DNA from: Massospora cicadina
Lineage: Eukaryota > Entomophthoromycota > Entomophthoromycetes > Entomophthorales > Entomophthoraceae
Reading direction: 5' to 3'
Length of the DNA: 64,000 nt
Assembly (NCBI GenBank): GCA_022478985.1
Contig: JAKSZP010006704.1
Location: 1 to 64,000 of the forward strand
Below, in pieces: positions 12,604 through 21,516 of this stretch. Below the pieces are notes generated by a model, which did not search any database, was not told the DNA's origin, and was given only the letters and a program-made list of their open reading frames with translations. A program made the position numbers and the translations under genes. The stretch's first letter is position 1; every line of letters begins with the position of its first letter.

Positions 12604-12621
12604 TAATTGAACTAAATTGTT
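12604..12621 (+). repeat. LINE1 target duplication, left copy
   Basis: TAATTGAACTAAATTGTT here and TAATTAAACTAAATTGTT at 17907-17924 match at 17 of 18 positions and bound LINE1 exactly. Confidence 0.85.
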
Positions 12622-13061
12622 TTAAATTTAAATTTATTGTAAGGCTGACCATGGGATGGACACTTCCGAATATGACTCAGGAAAGACAAACTTAGTACCA
12701 GGGGAGGCACCCAGAGAAGCGACGCTATCTCTTGTTGCCAGCGGGAACGCCACTTATGGGAAAGGGGAGGGAACGTGTGAAGGGACCATAGCCACTATTG
12801 AGCACGTGTGGAGGAAGGGGTCTGATTTGATAAACCAGACTGGGAACCAGGAGGAGACCAGCTGTCAGCGACGCGGTGGGAGGTATCCAAACATCCATGC
12901 TTGAAAGTGGTCCACCAAATGAAGCCAGAATCTGTGGACAGTTTCTGGGAGGGTGGGGGTGGAGCCTGCGATGGCATCTAAGACAATCGTGTGGATGGTC
13001 CACATGGCGATTGCAACCACCAGAGCGCGGAGGGAGGGTGGAAGGGAGGAGGCCATTGATA

Positions 13062-13073
13062 AAGCAAACATAT
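13062..13073 (+). repeat. Target duplication of the 25-bp retroposon, left copy
   Basis: AAGCAAACATAT occurs here and at 13099-13110, 12 of 12 identical, bounding the insert at 13074-13098. Confidence 0.8.
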
Positions 13074-13098
13074 CTCTTTTTTTAGTACTAGATGGTCC
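13074..13098 (-). mobile_element. Ultra-short retroposon (25 bp) inside LINE1 ORF2
   Basis: On the minus strand the insert is GGACCATCTAGTACT plus seven A and GAG. It is flanked by perfect 12-bp repeats. Removing the insert and one repeat brings the two sides of ORF2 back into one frame that matches the same part of LINE2 (both read SR/SK..FAL, then AMWTIHTI), so the event postdates LINE1. Confidence 0.85.
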
Positions 13099-16000
13099 AA
13101 GCAAACATATATCTTGACAGACTGAAGGGATGTGTTTGATCCTGGCCCAGCAGACGTTGAACTTCGCTCCATATCACTTTAGAGGTGGGGCACTTCTCCA
13201 GGCGGTGGAACAGCGTTCCATACTGTCCACACACAACACAGGATGAGTGTAAAGAGTTAGAGCGCTCAGCTGTACGATACACCTGCCTCAGGCAGCGCCA
13301 CACATGGGAGTGGACTTGAGGCTGCAACAGAGGGTGATGTTCATATTTCCAGATTGTTTTTTGGGTCTCCATGGAATAAGGGATGTCCATCATGTCCAGG
13401 TAGTCCACCCTGGATAGGACATGGGGCCGAATGGGGATCACGCCATCATGGATGGGTAGCCCCTGTACCTCTTGTGTGAACTGAGGAGAGGGGCGGCATC
13501 TTTGGGTTGTATGTCCGCTAATACAAATTCTCCACTCTGCGCTCTGCATGGAGAGTAGGATTCGTTTGTAGTGGGTTTTAGTCCCGTGAGGACATGTGGC
13601 TGATGTGTGTGATGCGAGGTATTTCATCAGGGAGTGGGGGTTCAATGGATTGTTGAGGCCCAAGGCTCAGGAGAAGTTGGAGCAGGCTGCGCGGGACCAG
13701 TGTTGGGATGGGAGTGTAGGAGCAGTGACGGCCGCGATCCAGGTGCCCAGGATCTTGGCAGCATGGGCTTTGAAGTCAAGCAGGCCCATGCCACCATGAT
13801 GATGAGGGACAAACATGACCTCTAGCTGCACTGGTGGAGGGCGGCCTAACCAAAGCTATCCTTGCAGCAAGGCATACAAGGATTTGAAGAAGCTTGGGGA
13901 GAAGGGGATGGCGTGGGCTCCGAACCAGACTTTGGATAGGAGCATAGAGTTGGCTAAAACAACCTTGCCAGTAAGGGTAGTAGGGTGGGCTCTGAGAGAG
14001 GCGATTCGCTTCATCACGTTATCCAGAATATGGCACTCCATTACTGCTGATGCATCTCCGCCTGCCTCCACTCACACGCCCAGATGGCGCACCAGTCCTA
14101 TGGTAGGACGTGGCATGAAGGGGAGCACCTGTGGAGCGGTGTGTGTTGAGTTATTAAGGCGTGGATGTGGGCGAGCAGATGGGCCGGGTTGGGAACTAAT
14201 TGCTGGGGCCCAGCAGTTCTGAAACCGATCAAGGAGGATGATTTCGGTTTTGGAGGTGTTCAGTGCCGCGTTGCTTACCCGGGAATATTCCTGGATGAGA
14301 GCTTTAAGCGCGCGTGCATCTTGACTATTAGATACCCCAACCACTCAATCTTCTGCGAATGCCAATATCTTGACTGGGGCTTGGCCTGGCACATGGACCC
14401 CAGTGAGTTGGGCATTCACATTTCGCAGTAGTGGTTCAAGGCTGAAGTTGTATAAGAGTGGGCTGAGGGGGTCCCCTTGTCGCAAGCCCCTTTGAGGGCG
14501 GACTACTTCCGTTAGGAAGCCAGGGCCACGCACTACCATTTTTGCAGATTCCGTGAGCAGCATCACCCAGTTGATGAAGCGTGGGGTAGGCGGAATTGAT
14601 GGAGGCAGGCCCTTAGGTATTCCCAGTTTACTCTATCATAGGCCTTTTGTTGGTCCAAGAATACAAGTGCCCCAGTGGCTGTGGACTGACATACATTAGC
14701 CACAGAGTGCACGTTATTCCAAATCGACCTTCTGGGGATGAAACCAAATTGTTCTGGGGAGACGGTGGCAGATGCTACAGTCCCTAATTGGTTAGCCATA
14801 ATTTTTGTTAAAATTTTAGTGTCTGTGTTTGTTAGAGAAATGGGGCGCCAGTTGGCTAAGTCAAGCTTATCCCCTTTCTTGAAGAGTGTGACAGTAAAGG
14901 CCTCATGTCCTCCTGGTAGGAGGCGCGTTTCCAACAGGCTTTGGTTAAGTGAGGCGAGCAGCAATGGGGATATATATTTGAAATATTTTTTGTAGCTCAT
15001 ATGGAATGCCATCTGGGCCTGGGCATTTTCAGTTTGGCGCACCGCGAATGGCTGTCCATAATTCATTCAGAGTAATTAAATTCATTATTTCCAGATATCA
15101 GAAAATGGTGCGGATATGAGCTCAGTTGAGAAATTCCACCACTTCGGCTGGCTGAATTGGTTTGGCTCAGTACAACTCAGAGTAATATTTTTGCATTTCG
15201 ATTGCCACTTCAGCCGGTGTGTCCACAATGGAATTATCCAATCTTCACACCTGTGTGCAGGCCATGCTCTGGTGTGGTACAAGATTTTTTTAAAGAGTTA
15301 CGCGGTGCACTTGTCACCTTTTGTGATGTGTGTGGCCCTGTATTGAACACAAACCTGATGTTTGTGTTGCCTTTCGAGTGCATTGAGGTGGGCAGCTGCC
15401 TCCACCCACTTCTGGCCCCATGCAGGGCTGTATCCTGTAACTGGGATGTTGGACTCCAAGTGTTCCAATTATGCCAGAGCACGTGAGATAACCACCAATG
15501 TGGCTTGTGAGCATCTGGAGGAGAGATGGCGAGAGTGGTGGATGGTGTCCTCTTTGAAAGTTGCCCATATGGAAATGGGGTCCGCGCAAAACGGTGCAAC
15601 AAACTTTTTTGCCAAAGTTGCCTCTTCCACCCACGTGGAAAATCCTGGTGACGTGAGCTCGGGGGGGGCGGATTTTGCACCAATGTGGGGCCTTAGCAAC
15701 TGTGACAGGTAGGTAGTAGGTTATCGAGACCAGCCAATGGTCAGAGAATTCCATTTTCGTTGTTTTGAAGTGGGAGATGTGGGGTTGGAATTTCACCGGT
15801 GTTAAAATAGGGTCAATGCGGGACATGTACCTTAATTGGCCATTGTGGACGTGGGGATGTGTCATGTTTTTGAGCAGAAGGGCATTTCATGGCAGCGCAT
15901 CCATTAACCCAAGGGTGGCTTTTAGAACGCGTAGTTCTAGATGACCCTGTGGGGCGTGGGGTGAGGAAGGCCACCGGTCTGTTGGTGAGGTTAGCCAACA

Positions 16001-16414
16001 GTTCATGTCGCTGACTAGGAAAGAATCTGGGGGTAGCAGGAGGGATTTGACTGACAAGAAAAATTCCTGATGCTCGTGTGCACTGTTTGGGGCATAGATG
16101 TTGATGATTGCGTGTGCTACGTCAGCCCATGAGAAAGTGACGATGAGCACTTGGCCATTTAGGAATATTTCTGAGGATACAAATTTGAAAAAATTATTTT
16201 TCCGAATTAGCACCCCACAGTGCTTTGACCAAAAGGATAGGGATGGGGGGAGCATTGTTTTCCAAGTTTCCTCAGAACCTCGTGGACAGTGGGACTCCTG
16301 GATGGCCAGTATATCCATGGGTAAGTTGTATTGTAAAAAACTCAGTTTCCTAGCCTGAGATGAGGAGGCCTTGAGTCCGGCAATATTCAACGTCCCTAAA
16401 GTGAAGGTTTCCCC

Positions 16415-16431
16415 CATCGCACCTTAGGTGC
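16415..16431 (-). promoter_or_regulatory. ORF1 stop / ORF2 start junction hairpin of LINE1
   Basis: On the minus strand GCACCTAAGGTGC is a perfect inverted repeat (6-bp arms, one-base centre). It contains the ORF1 stop TAA, and the ORF2 ATG follows one base later. Both ORFs are in the same frame. LINE3 has the identical 13-mer at 36075-36087. The arrangement suggests stop-codon readthrough or termination-reinitiation; that is inference. Confidence 0.6.
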
Positions 16432-17809
16432 AAGGGGGTGGGCCCACAGGCCCACCAGCATCTTCTAGGTCCCCACGGGCTTTCACAGCAGCACAGGTGT
16501 TAGCAGCAACACTATTGGAGTTTTTGTTGATTTTTGCAGAAAGAGTCACATTGGCTTTATCCTTCACTTTTTGTTTTCCCGACATTGGACGAATTTTTTG
16601 CGGTGCGGATGAGTTTGGTGCACCGTTGAGTGGGTCAAAAAAATTTTTTTCAGTTGGGATAGGTCCCAAGGCAGTTTAACCAGAGCTTGGGTGCAACGAT
16701 TGGGTGAGATTGAATCTCCCATCGGATCCTCAGATTGAGTTGCCCACTTGGCATGGGCTTCCCAATCTGATTGGTTGATGGATTCCCAAGTTGCTTCCAC
16801 CGCGAAAGTTTCCATGTCCTCCTGGCATTGTGAATGTGGGATAGCGGTGGTGGCCTTGGCCGCTTCCTTGGCTGTGGCCCTATGGGCCTGTTTGGCCTTC
16901 TTCCACTCTTGCAGGGAGATAGGCTTTACCAATAGGTAACAGCCTTGTGCTCCCCGCGGGAAAGCCTCCTTGGTGCTTGCAGTTGGTTTGTAGTGCGCCT
17001 CTCCATTGGCCATGGCCGCTGAGGGGTGCTCTTGGAATGTGACGCCCTCCTTGATGGGGCATGCGTGCACCTTATGGACAAATGCGTCACAGTGTGTGCA
17101 AATGGGGGGCGCGCTGTCCACGGTCACCCAGAATGGGTGGGTGGTATGCTTTGCGATATCAATAAAAGTGGAGTGCGGGATCTGAGTTAGGTCCTTCGCG
17201 ATCTCCTCAGTTGGGGTCAGAACTGCGATGGCTTTGCCGGTGCACAGGTGTGGCATCAGCGTGAAGCATTGCATTTCAAAAGATTTTATTTCGCCATATA
17301 CGGCGAGACCATCTTTCAGGTGTTGTTCCAAAATGTCACATTTTACTGTAGTAGGCAAAAAGTTAAATGTGAGGAAAATTTGGTTACAACGACCCATTGC
17401 CCTTTGGGGAGGTTGACCACTATGCGCACCGCTGCAGCCTTGTCTGCTGCTTTTTTGCTTTCAAAACCTAGGTCCAGCCAATCGCGCGACATGGAGTGAG
17501 GTGCAACATATACCGCAGTCAGGAAAATTTTGTGCACATCTTCACAAAATAATTCCCATAAGGCCGTTTTTTGGATGTCCAGAATCACGTGGACTCTATT
17601 TCCACCAACGAAAGTGGCTGGGAGTGTGGCGTGTTGATGTACTGGTTGCATCGTGCTTGCCATGCGAGTATCTCTGGGGAAATTGTGACCGCCAGTTTTT
17701 TAAGATTTTTATCTATTCTGCCAGATTCTCCGGGGCCTTTTCAAACGTTGGAGGCCACGGGCCTTCCACCTGCTCCTCTTACCTTGCTTGCCCAACTGCT
17801 CCCTGACAT
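16424..17809 (-). pseudogene. LINE1 ORF1: zinc-knuckle RNA-binding protein
   Basis: It starts MSGSSWAS, the same start as in LINE3. The frame continues past one TGA into 17663-17343, then shifts to 17397-16564 and again to 16669-16424, where it ends in PPPCT. The middle has an EQHLKDGLAVYG block, then THPFWVTVDSAPPICTHC with C-x2-C-x5-H-x4-C (ICTHCDAFVHKVHACP), then an Ala/Lys-rich stretch (KKAKQAHRATAKEAAKA). ORF1 proteins of this type coat element RNA. Two frameshifts and a stop make it non-functional. Confidence 0.8.
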
Positions 17810-17906
17810 AGGCGCAGACTAATCTCCTCTGTGAGATTATCAAACTAGATTCAGTCATAAATTGAATAGGTTGCAATAGTGATTGCAACGAGAAAGAAAA
17901 GTTTTA

Positions 17907-17924
17907 TAATTAAACTAAATTGTT
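17907..17924 (+). repeat. LINE1 target duplication, right copy
   Basis: It matches 12604-12621 at 17 of 18 positions and follows the 5' end of LINE1 directly. Confidence 0.85.
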
Positions 17925-18229
17925 AGTTTTTATTAAACTGCACGTTGACAATGTGAAAACTATCCATGAGTTTGATTTTGATGAATTAGCTTGATAACAT
18001 TGAAAGCCAATCAGTTTGTTAAATAACACTTCAAAAACTTTATAATTTAATGGGGAACAAAAACGACCAAGCACTGCTAAATTTGACAAGTGCAATATAA
18101 TCTACGTTAAAGATGACTTTGATTTGGGTTGTGCACAAGATGCACTAAACTATATTGATAAAGAAGACCATATGTAATTCACCTGCGTTCTATTAGATGG
18201 TCAAAAGCGCTGAAAAATTGCAAACTATG
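17925..18229 (+). other. gypsy-3 segment between protease and RT, AT-rich
   Basis: By position this is the gypsy-3 sequence between the protease remnant and RT, on the right of LINE1. It is AT-rich with stops in every frame, and I could not assign a domain. Other gypsy elements here carry a dUTPase-like domain in this position. Confidence 0.35.
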
Positions 18230-18446
18230 AGATTTTTGATTAGTATATGATTGCATAAGTGTTTCTAGGAGTTCTTTGACCTCTCTTGTGTTAGTGATTA
18301 AAAATAAAGATGGGCAAATTTCATGGTGATCGACTAGGGAACTTTACAGCAAAAAGGGAATCCTATCCTTTGCCATATCAGAAGTGCTAAACTGCTTAGG
18401 TGGCGCAATATATTTGGCCATAGATTGTATTTTTAATTTCTTGACT
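18230..18446 (+). pseudogene. gypsy-3 reverse transcriptase, N-terminal fragment
   Basis: The forward frame reads TSLVLVIKNKDGQ, a damaged V-I-D-Y core, then EVLNCLGGAIYLAIDC. This is the Ty3/gypsy RT path of P-V-L-V-x-K-K-D-G through L-G-G-A-x-x-F-S-x-x-D. The strand stops at the LTR border of gypsy-2. The RT continues at 54474 (LCNASTSF, then LCLVYLDNIILYS). Confidence 0.65.
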
Positions 18447-18902
18447 TGACAGTTCTTTTGACTAAAGCTGAAGTTTTAAAATGGACTTGATGCTTTTTAA
18501 GAGTGGAGAGGTAAAAAAATATGGGTGAAAATAGACAACTTTATTGAGTTAGAAAGCTGCGATATTTATAGGGTGAGTGAGGACCTGGTGCATCTGGTAC
18601 CTTTGTGGACCTACATGATCAGGATCTTTCACTGTCTTCCAGATCAACTGCCTTTCAGCGCCCTCATTGTTCTGCATGGTCCTCATGACAAAGCGGTGGG
18701 GGCAGCGCTTCTTGAGTTTAAGGAAGTGGTGAGGAGATTCCTGAAGGCTTATTAATCAATTCTAAAGCGCGTGATTCTTCCTGATCAATCTCATATCAGT
18801 GCCTTCATGGCAAGGTTCCATTTGCGCTGGCTCAAAAGTTGACTTATTGAGGCTCAATTTGGAGTAGGGAGTTTGACTAGCTTATCATACTAAATCCTGA
18901 CA
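18447..18902 (-). repeat. gypsy-2 3' LTR
   Basis: About 456 bp; on the minus strand it begins TGTCAGGATTTAG. It aligns along most of its length with 54007-54473. It contains CACCCTATAAATATCGCAG and then CTCAATAAAGTTG (18520-18580), a TATA box followed by a polyadenylation signal, as expected in an LTR. The outer border is approximate. Confidence 0.7.
18560..18576 (-). promoter_or_regulatory. TATA box of gypsy-2 LTR
   Basis: On the minus strand CCTATAAATATCG precedes the CTCAATAAAG polyadenylation signal by about 16 bp. The other LTR copy has the same block near 54130-54140, with changes. Confidence 0.5.
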
Positions 18903-18989
18903 ACGCACTCTCAAGAGCCTGTTGTAGGGGGGTACAGGTCAAAGGTAAAGGTCATTTACTCGATTCACCACAGTCCCTTGATTGATGAA

Positions 18990-19960
18990 TGCAATAGAAT
19001 ACAATGAGTTCACTTTATGAATGACCTTAAAAGTTTCAAATTAATAAATGTCAAGCTTTTTCTGTCAACCTCCAGATTGATAGTGGTAAAAGAGAATAAG
19101 TTAACCTAATTTAAGATTGTTAAGGAGGGTCCGCCAAAATTTAATCAGGATGTCTCCACTTCTGTGTTGTGACGATGCCTTGATTGGATAGAGCTTAAAG
19201 TTGGACAATTTCATCATCTAAGACCCTCATAGTTAAATACTAGTTCTCAGGTACAAAGACATCGAGCAGGGTCTGAACACTACTTAGTAGATGGGAAGTA
19301 AGCTCATAAAGAGCTTCAAAGGGGGAATCTTGATAATTTGATGGTAGCTTTTTCAATAATCAAGCAAAGCGCTAGTTAAACAATTCTTTTATATAGTAGG
19401 GTCAGAGGTGGCCATCTTTCACATAACAGAGACAAGTGTTTTGTTAGATCGTTCCAAAGCCCCATTGGTTGATGGGTTGTAAGGGGCGGTGAGACTCTGT
19501 TTATTTCCAAAATAGAGAAATTAGTTCTTGGACTACCTGAGAGGTGAAATCTAGCCCATTGTCCAAAATTAAAGTCTGTGGGCATCCAACCTGGGTGAAA
19601 ACATTTTGAATAAGAAATAGAGCCATGGCTTTAGCAGAGGCAGCAGGACATAAATCTCTTTTATACATTTAGTCAAATGGTCCATGGATAAGAGGATATA
19701 ATATGGTCATGAAATCCAGTGAGGAGACGGCCTACTACATAGATGGTTATGATTTTAAAAGGACCTGATGGGGCAACGGCTGAATGATGATAGTGGGGAT
19801 GGATCAATCCTGGAATAATCATGTCATACATGCTTCCAGGTCCTCTTGTATGGCTTTTTAATTTTGTCCCCAGTAGCATCATTTCTTTAGCCACTCTTGA
19901 GTCTTCTTCACAGCACCATGTCCTAAAATGGCATGTCCTTCTAGGATAAAACAGTATAAT
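18990..19960 (-). pseudogene. gypsy-2 integrase fragment
   Basis: Read on the minus strand from 19960: GHAILGHGAVKKTQEWLKK, then a damaged C-Y-W, matches the HHCC entry of gypsy integrases (H-x-G-H-x-G-x-x-K-T). Further on come LLSMDHLTK (D-H-L-T-K of the first catalytic Asp region), APYNPSTNGALERSNKTL (core P-x-x-N-G-x-x-E-R, third catalytic residue E retained) and a C-terminal tail. Many stops and shifts. Integrase would join the cDNA to the target. LINE2 separates it from the RNase H part. Confidence 0.7.
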
Positions 19961-19978
19961 AAGAAGGTGGATATAGGG
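19961..19978 (+). repeat. LINE2 target duplication, left copy
   Basis: AAGAAGGTGGATATAGGG here and at 25212-25229 is identical over 18 bp and bounds LINE2. Confidence 0.95.
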
Positions 19979-20057
19979 TCTTTTCTTTATCATAACAATT
20001 ACTTTAGTTACTACGATTTGATTCGAACAGCAACTTGGATAATCACACACAGGAAAG

Positions 20058-21483
20058 ATGGGCGACTTTAATAACAAAAATAATAGAACATGGGCAAGCG
20101 TCGCGGCAAGTGGTGCGCTTAACAGTGCAAATAAGGGTAAGAAACGCCCTGGAGGGGGACCAGGAACCTAAGCCATAAATAAAATTGCAAACTCAGACAC
20201 CATTTGGGTTTTATGGTATTTACTGTAAAGCACGCGCAATACATGTACATTCAATTCAATTCAACCAACCTTTGTCAAAGGTGGAACACGAGATCAGACT
20301 CTTCCTTGGGGATGAGTCACTGACCCTGTGGGAGAAAACATGTGAGGCACAGCCCTCACTTTTCCCTCATGCGGTGTACATAGCCACCAACAACATGGGC
20401 CAAGGCTGGATTGATATTGGTTTTAAAACAGCTGATGAAGCTGATGCTGCAGCAAAAATCTGCGTGGAAATTGCCCTCCTGAGGGCAAAGAATTGTGCGC
20501 ACGCGCGCACCAGATGGAACAAAGCGAAAACTTTGTTCATCTCCTTTGACTCGCTCCCCACCAACCTTCCTCATAAGGTAATTGAGGAGGAGCTCCGCAA
20601 AGGTCTTGTGGCCTACGGAGAAATCCAACAACTCAAATTACAGTGATTTCGCTTAATGCCCGACCTGTGCACGGGAAAAGCTATCGCTGTAATCAACCCC
20701 TTCCCAGAAGTGGAAGAGGATTTATCCAGAATTCCCCGCGCAGAAGAATTTCACTTTGCAGATGGGGGCCAGTCAGCTGCATTCTGAGTTACACCAGAAC
20801 GCGCACCACCCATTTGCAACCACTGTGGCTCACTGGGCCACAAGGAACATGCATGACCTGTAAAAGATTGCTTAATAGAAAATGATTTTTGTGAAGAAGC
20901 TATGGACGAAGATAATGAGAACTTCGCCAAAATGACTGATGGCCACCACCCATTCCGCTGGGGTGAAGATGGACTATACTCCATAGTGGACCCAGTTACA
21001 AGTAAAAAGCGTAAAGCAGCACAAAAAGCCCACAAGAGAGCAGCGGCTGAAGCAGCGGCACACGTGGAATCCGCCATTAACCACGGACAAATTCAGGAGG
21101 ATACTAGATATTCACCAAACCAAACAATCAGAACAATATGCCCAGGTCAAAAATTTTCACAGTAACCAGACTGAGCCACAAAGCGTCATCAGTCATGCAC
21201 ATACTGAGGAACAATGCAACCAGGATTTGGGTGAAATTGCGGTGCACAATGCAACAAAGTTGAACCTCAAAAAATAAAATCCAATCAACAACCCGCATCA
21301 AATCAACATGAGATCTGTGCAGGAAAAGTTGATGAAAATGCAAAAAACCGCAATTCCCTTGAATCATTGGGTCAGATCAAGGGAACCAACAATGGCAGTG
21401 AAAGAGTTGGAGTACAGACGAGGAGCATGGCCAAAATGAGCCACAGTGGGATAGGACCAGAGGGTCCTCCCAACCGCTCCTGA
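20058..21483 (+). pseudogene. LINE2 ORF1: zinc-knuckle RNA-binding protein
   Basis: The first ATG gives MGDFNNKNNRTWASVAASG; a shift near 20160 leads to the frame open to 20646. It has a VIEEELRKGLVAYGEIQQL block as in LINE1, then PDLCTGKAIAVI, then a CCHC knuckle reading ICNHCGSLGHKEHA with the last Cys codon turned to TGA (near 20860). The C-terminal part is Lys/Ala rich (KKRKAAQKAHKRAAAEAAA) and ends NRS at TGA 21481-21483. The product would bind element RNA. Confidence 0.8.
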
Positions 21484-21516
21484 GGCGCCGCGGGCACCTC
21501 AGTGTCAATAGGGATG
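21481..21516 (+). promoter_or_regulatory. ORF1 stop / ORF2 start junction hairpin of LINE2
   Basis: TGAGGCGCC, GCG, GGCACCTCA form a 9-bp inverted repeat with one mismatch, beginning at the ORF1 stop TGA. ORF2 continues in the same frame and its first ATG is at 21514. The sequence differs from the LINE1/LINE3 hairpin but the position is the same, which favours a function. Confidence 0.5.

Larger units (their letters stand above)
12754..16417 (-). pseudogene. LINE1 ORF2: endonuclease, reverse transcriptase, CCHC
   Basis: It starts MGETFTLGTLNIAGLKA, two codons after the ORF1 stop and in the same frame. The N-terminal endonuclease/exonuclease/phosphatase domain shows DILAIQESHC, IINIYAPNS and the SDHWLVSI signature (near 15740). 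RT follows: DLANWRPISLTNTDTK, FGFIPRRSIWNNVHSVANVC, LDQQKAYDRVNWEYL, GLRQGDPLSPLLYNFSLEPL. The active site reads FAED-stop (14345-14359) instead of F-x-D-D. The C-terminus has the CCHC motif CVVCGQYGTLFHRLEKC (near 13210). Several frameshifts are present, and a 25-bp insert at 13074-13098 breaks the last part. The enzyme would nick the target and prime cDNA on it; this copy cannot encode it. Confidence 0.85.
12622..17906 (-). mobile_element. LINE1: full-length Tad-like non-LTR retrotransposon
   Basis: A complete 5.28-kb element on the minus strand: 5' end CTTTTCTTTCTCG near 17900, ORF1, ORF2, 3' UTR and a short A/T-rich tail. It is bounded by an 18-bp target duplication with one mismatch. It is the most GC-rich and least damaged LINE in the window, so probably one of the youngest, yet both ORFs carry frameshifts and stops. 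It inserted between the protease and RT parts of gypsy-3, and a 25-bp retroposon later landed in its ORF2. Its 3' UTR is shared with LINE2 and LINE3. Confidence 0.9.

Noticed and set aside
13088..13663. Long frame of 191 codons as a separate gene
   Set aside because: It is part of LINE1 ORF2 (C-terminal part with the CCHC motif), not an independent gene. Other frames inside the LINEs and gypsy elements are shadows of the same kind.
18442..18446. 5-bp target duplication of gypsy-2 (TGACT against GGGAT at 54474)
   Set aside because: Two of five positions agree, and the LTR border is uncertain.
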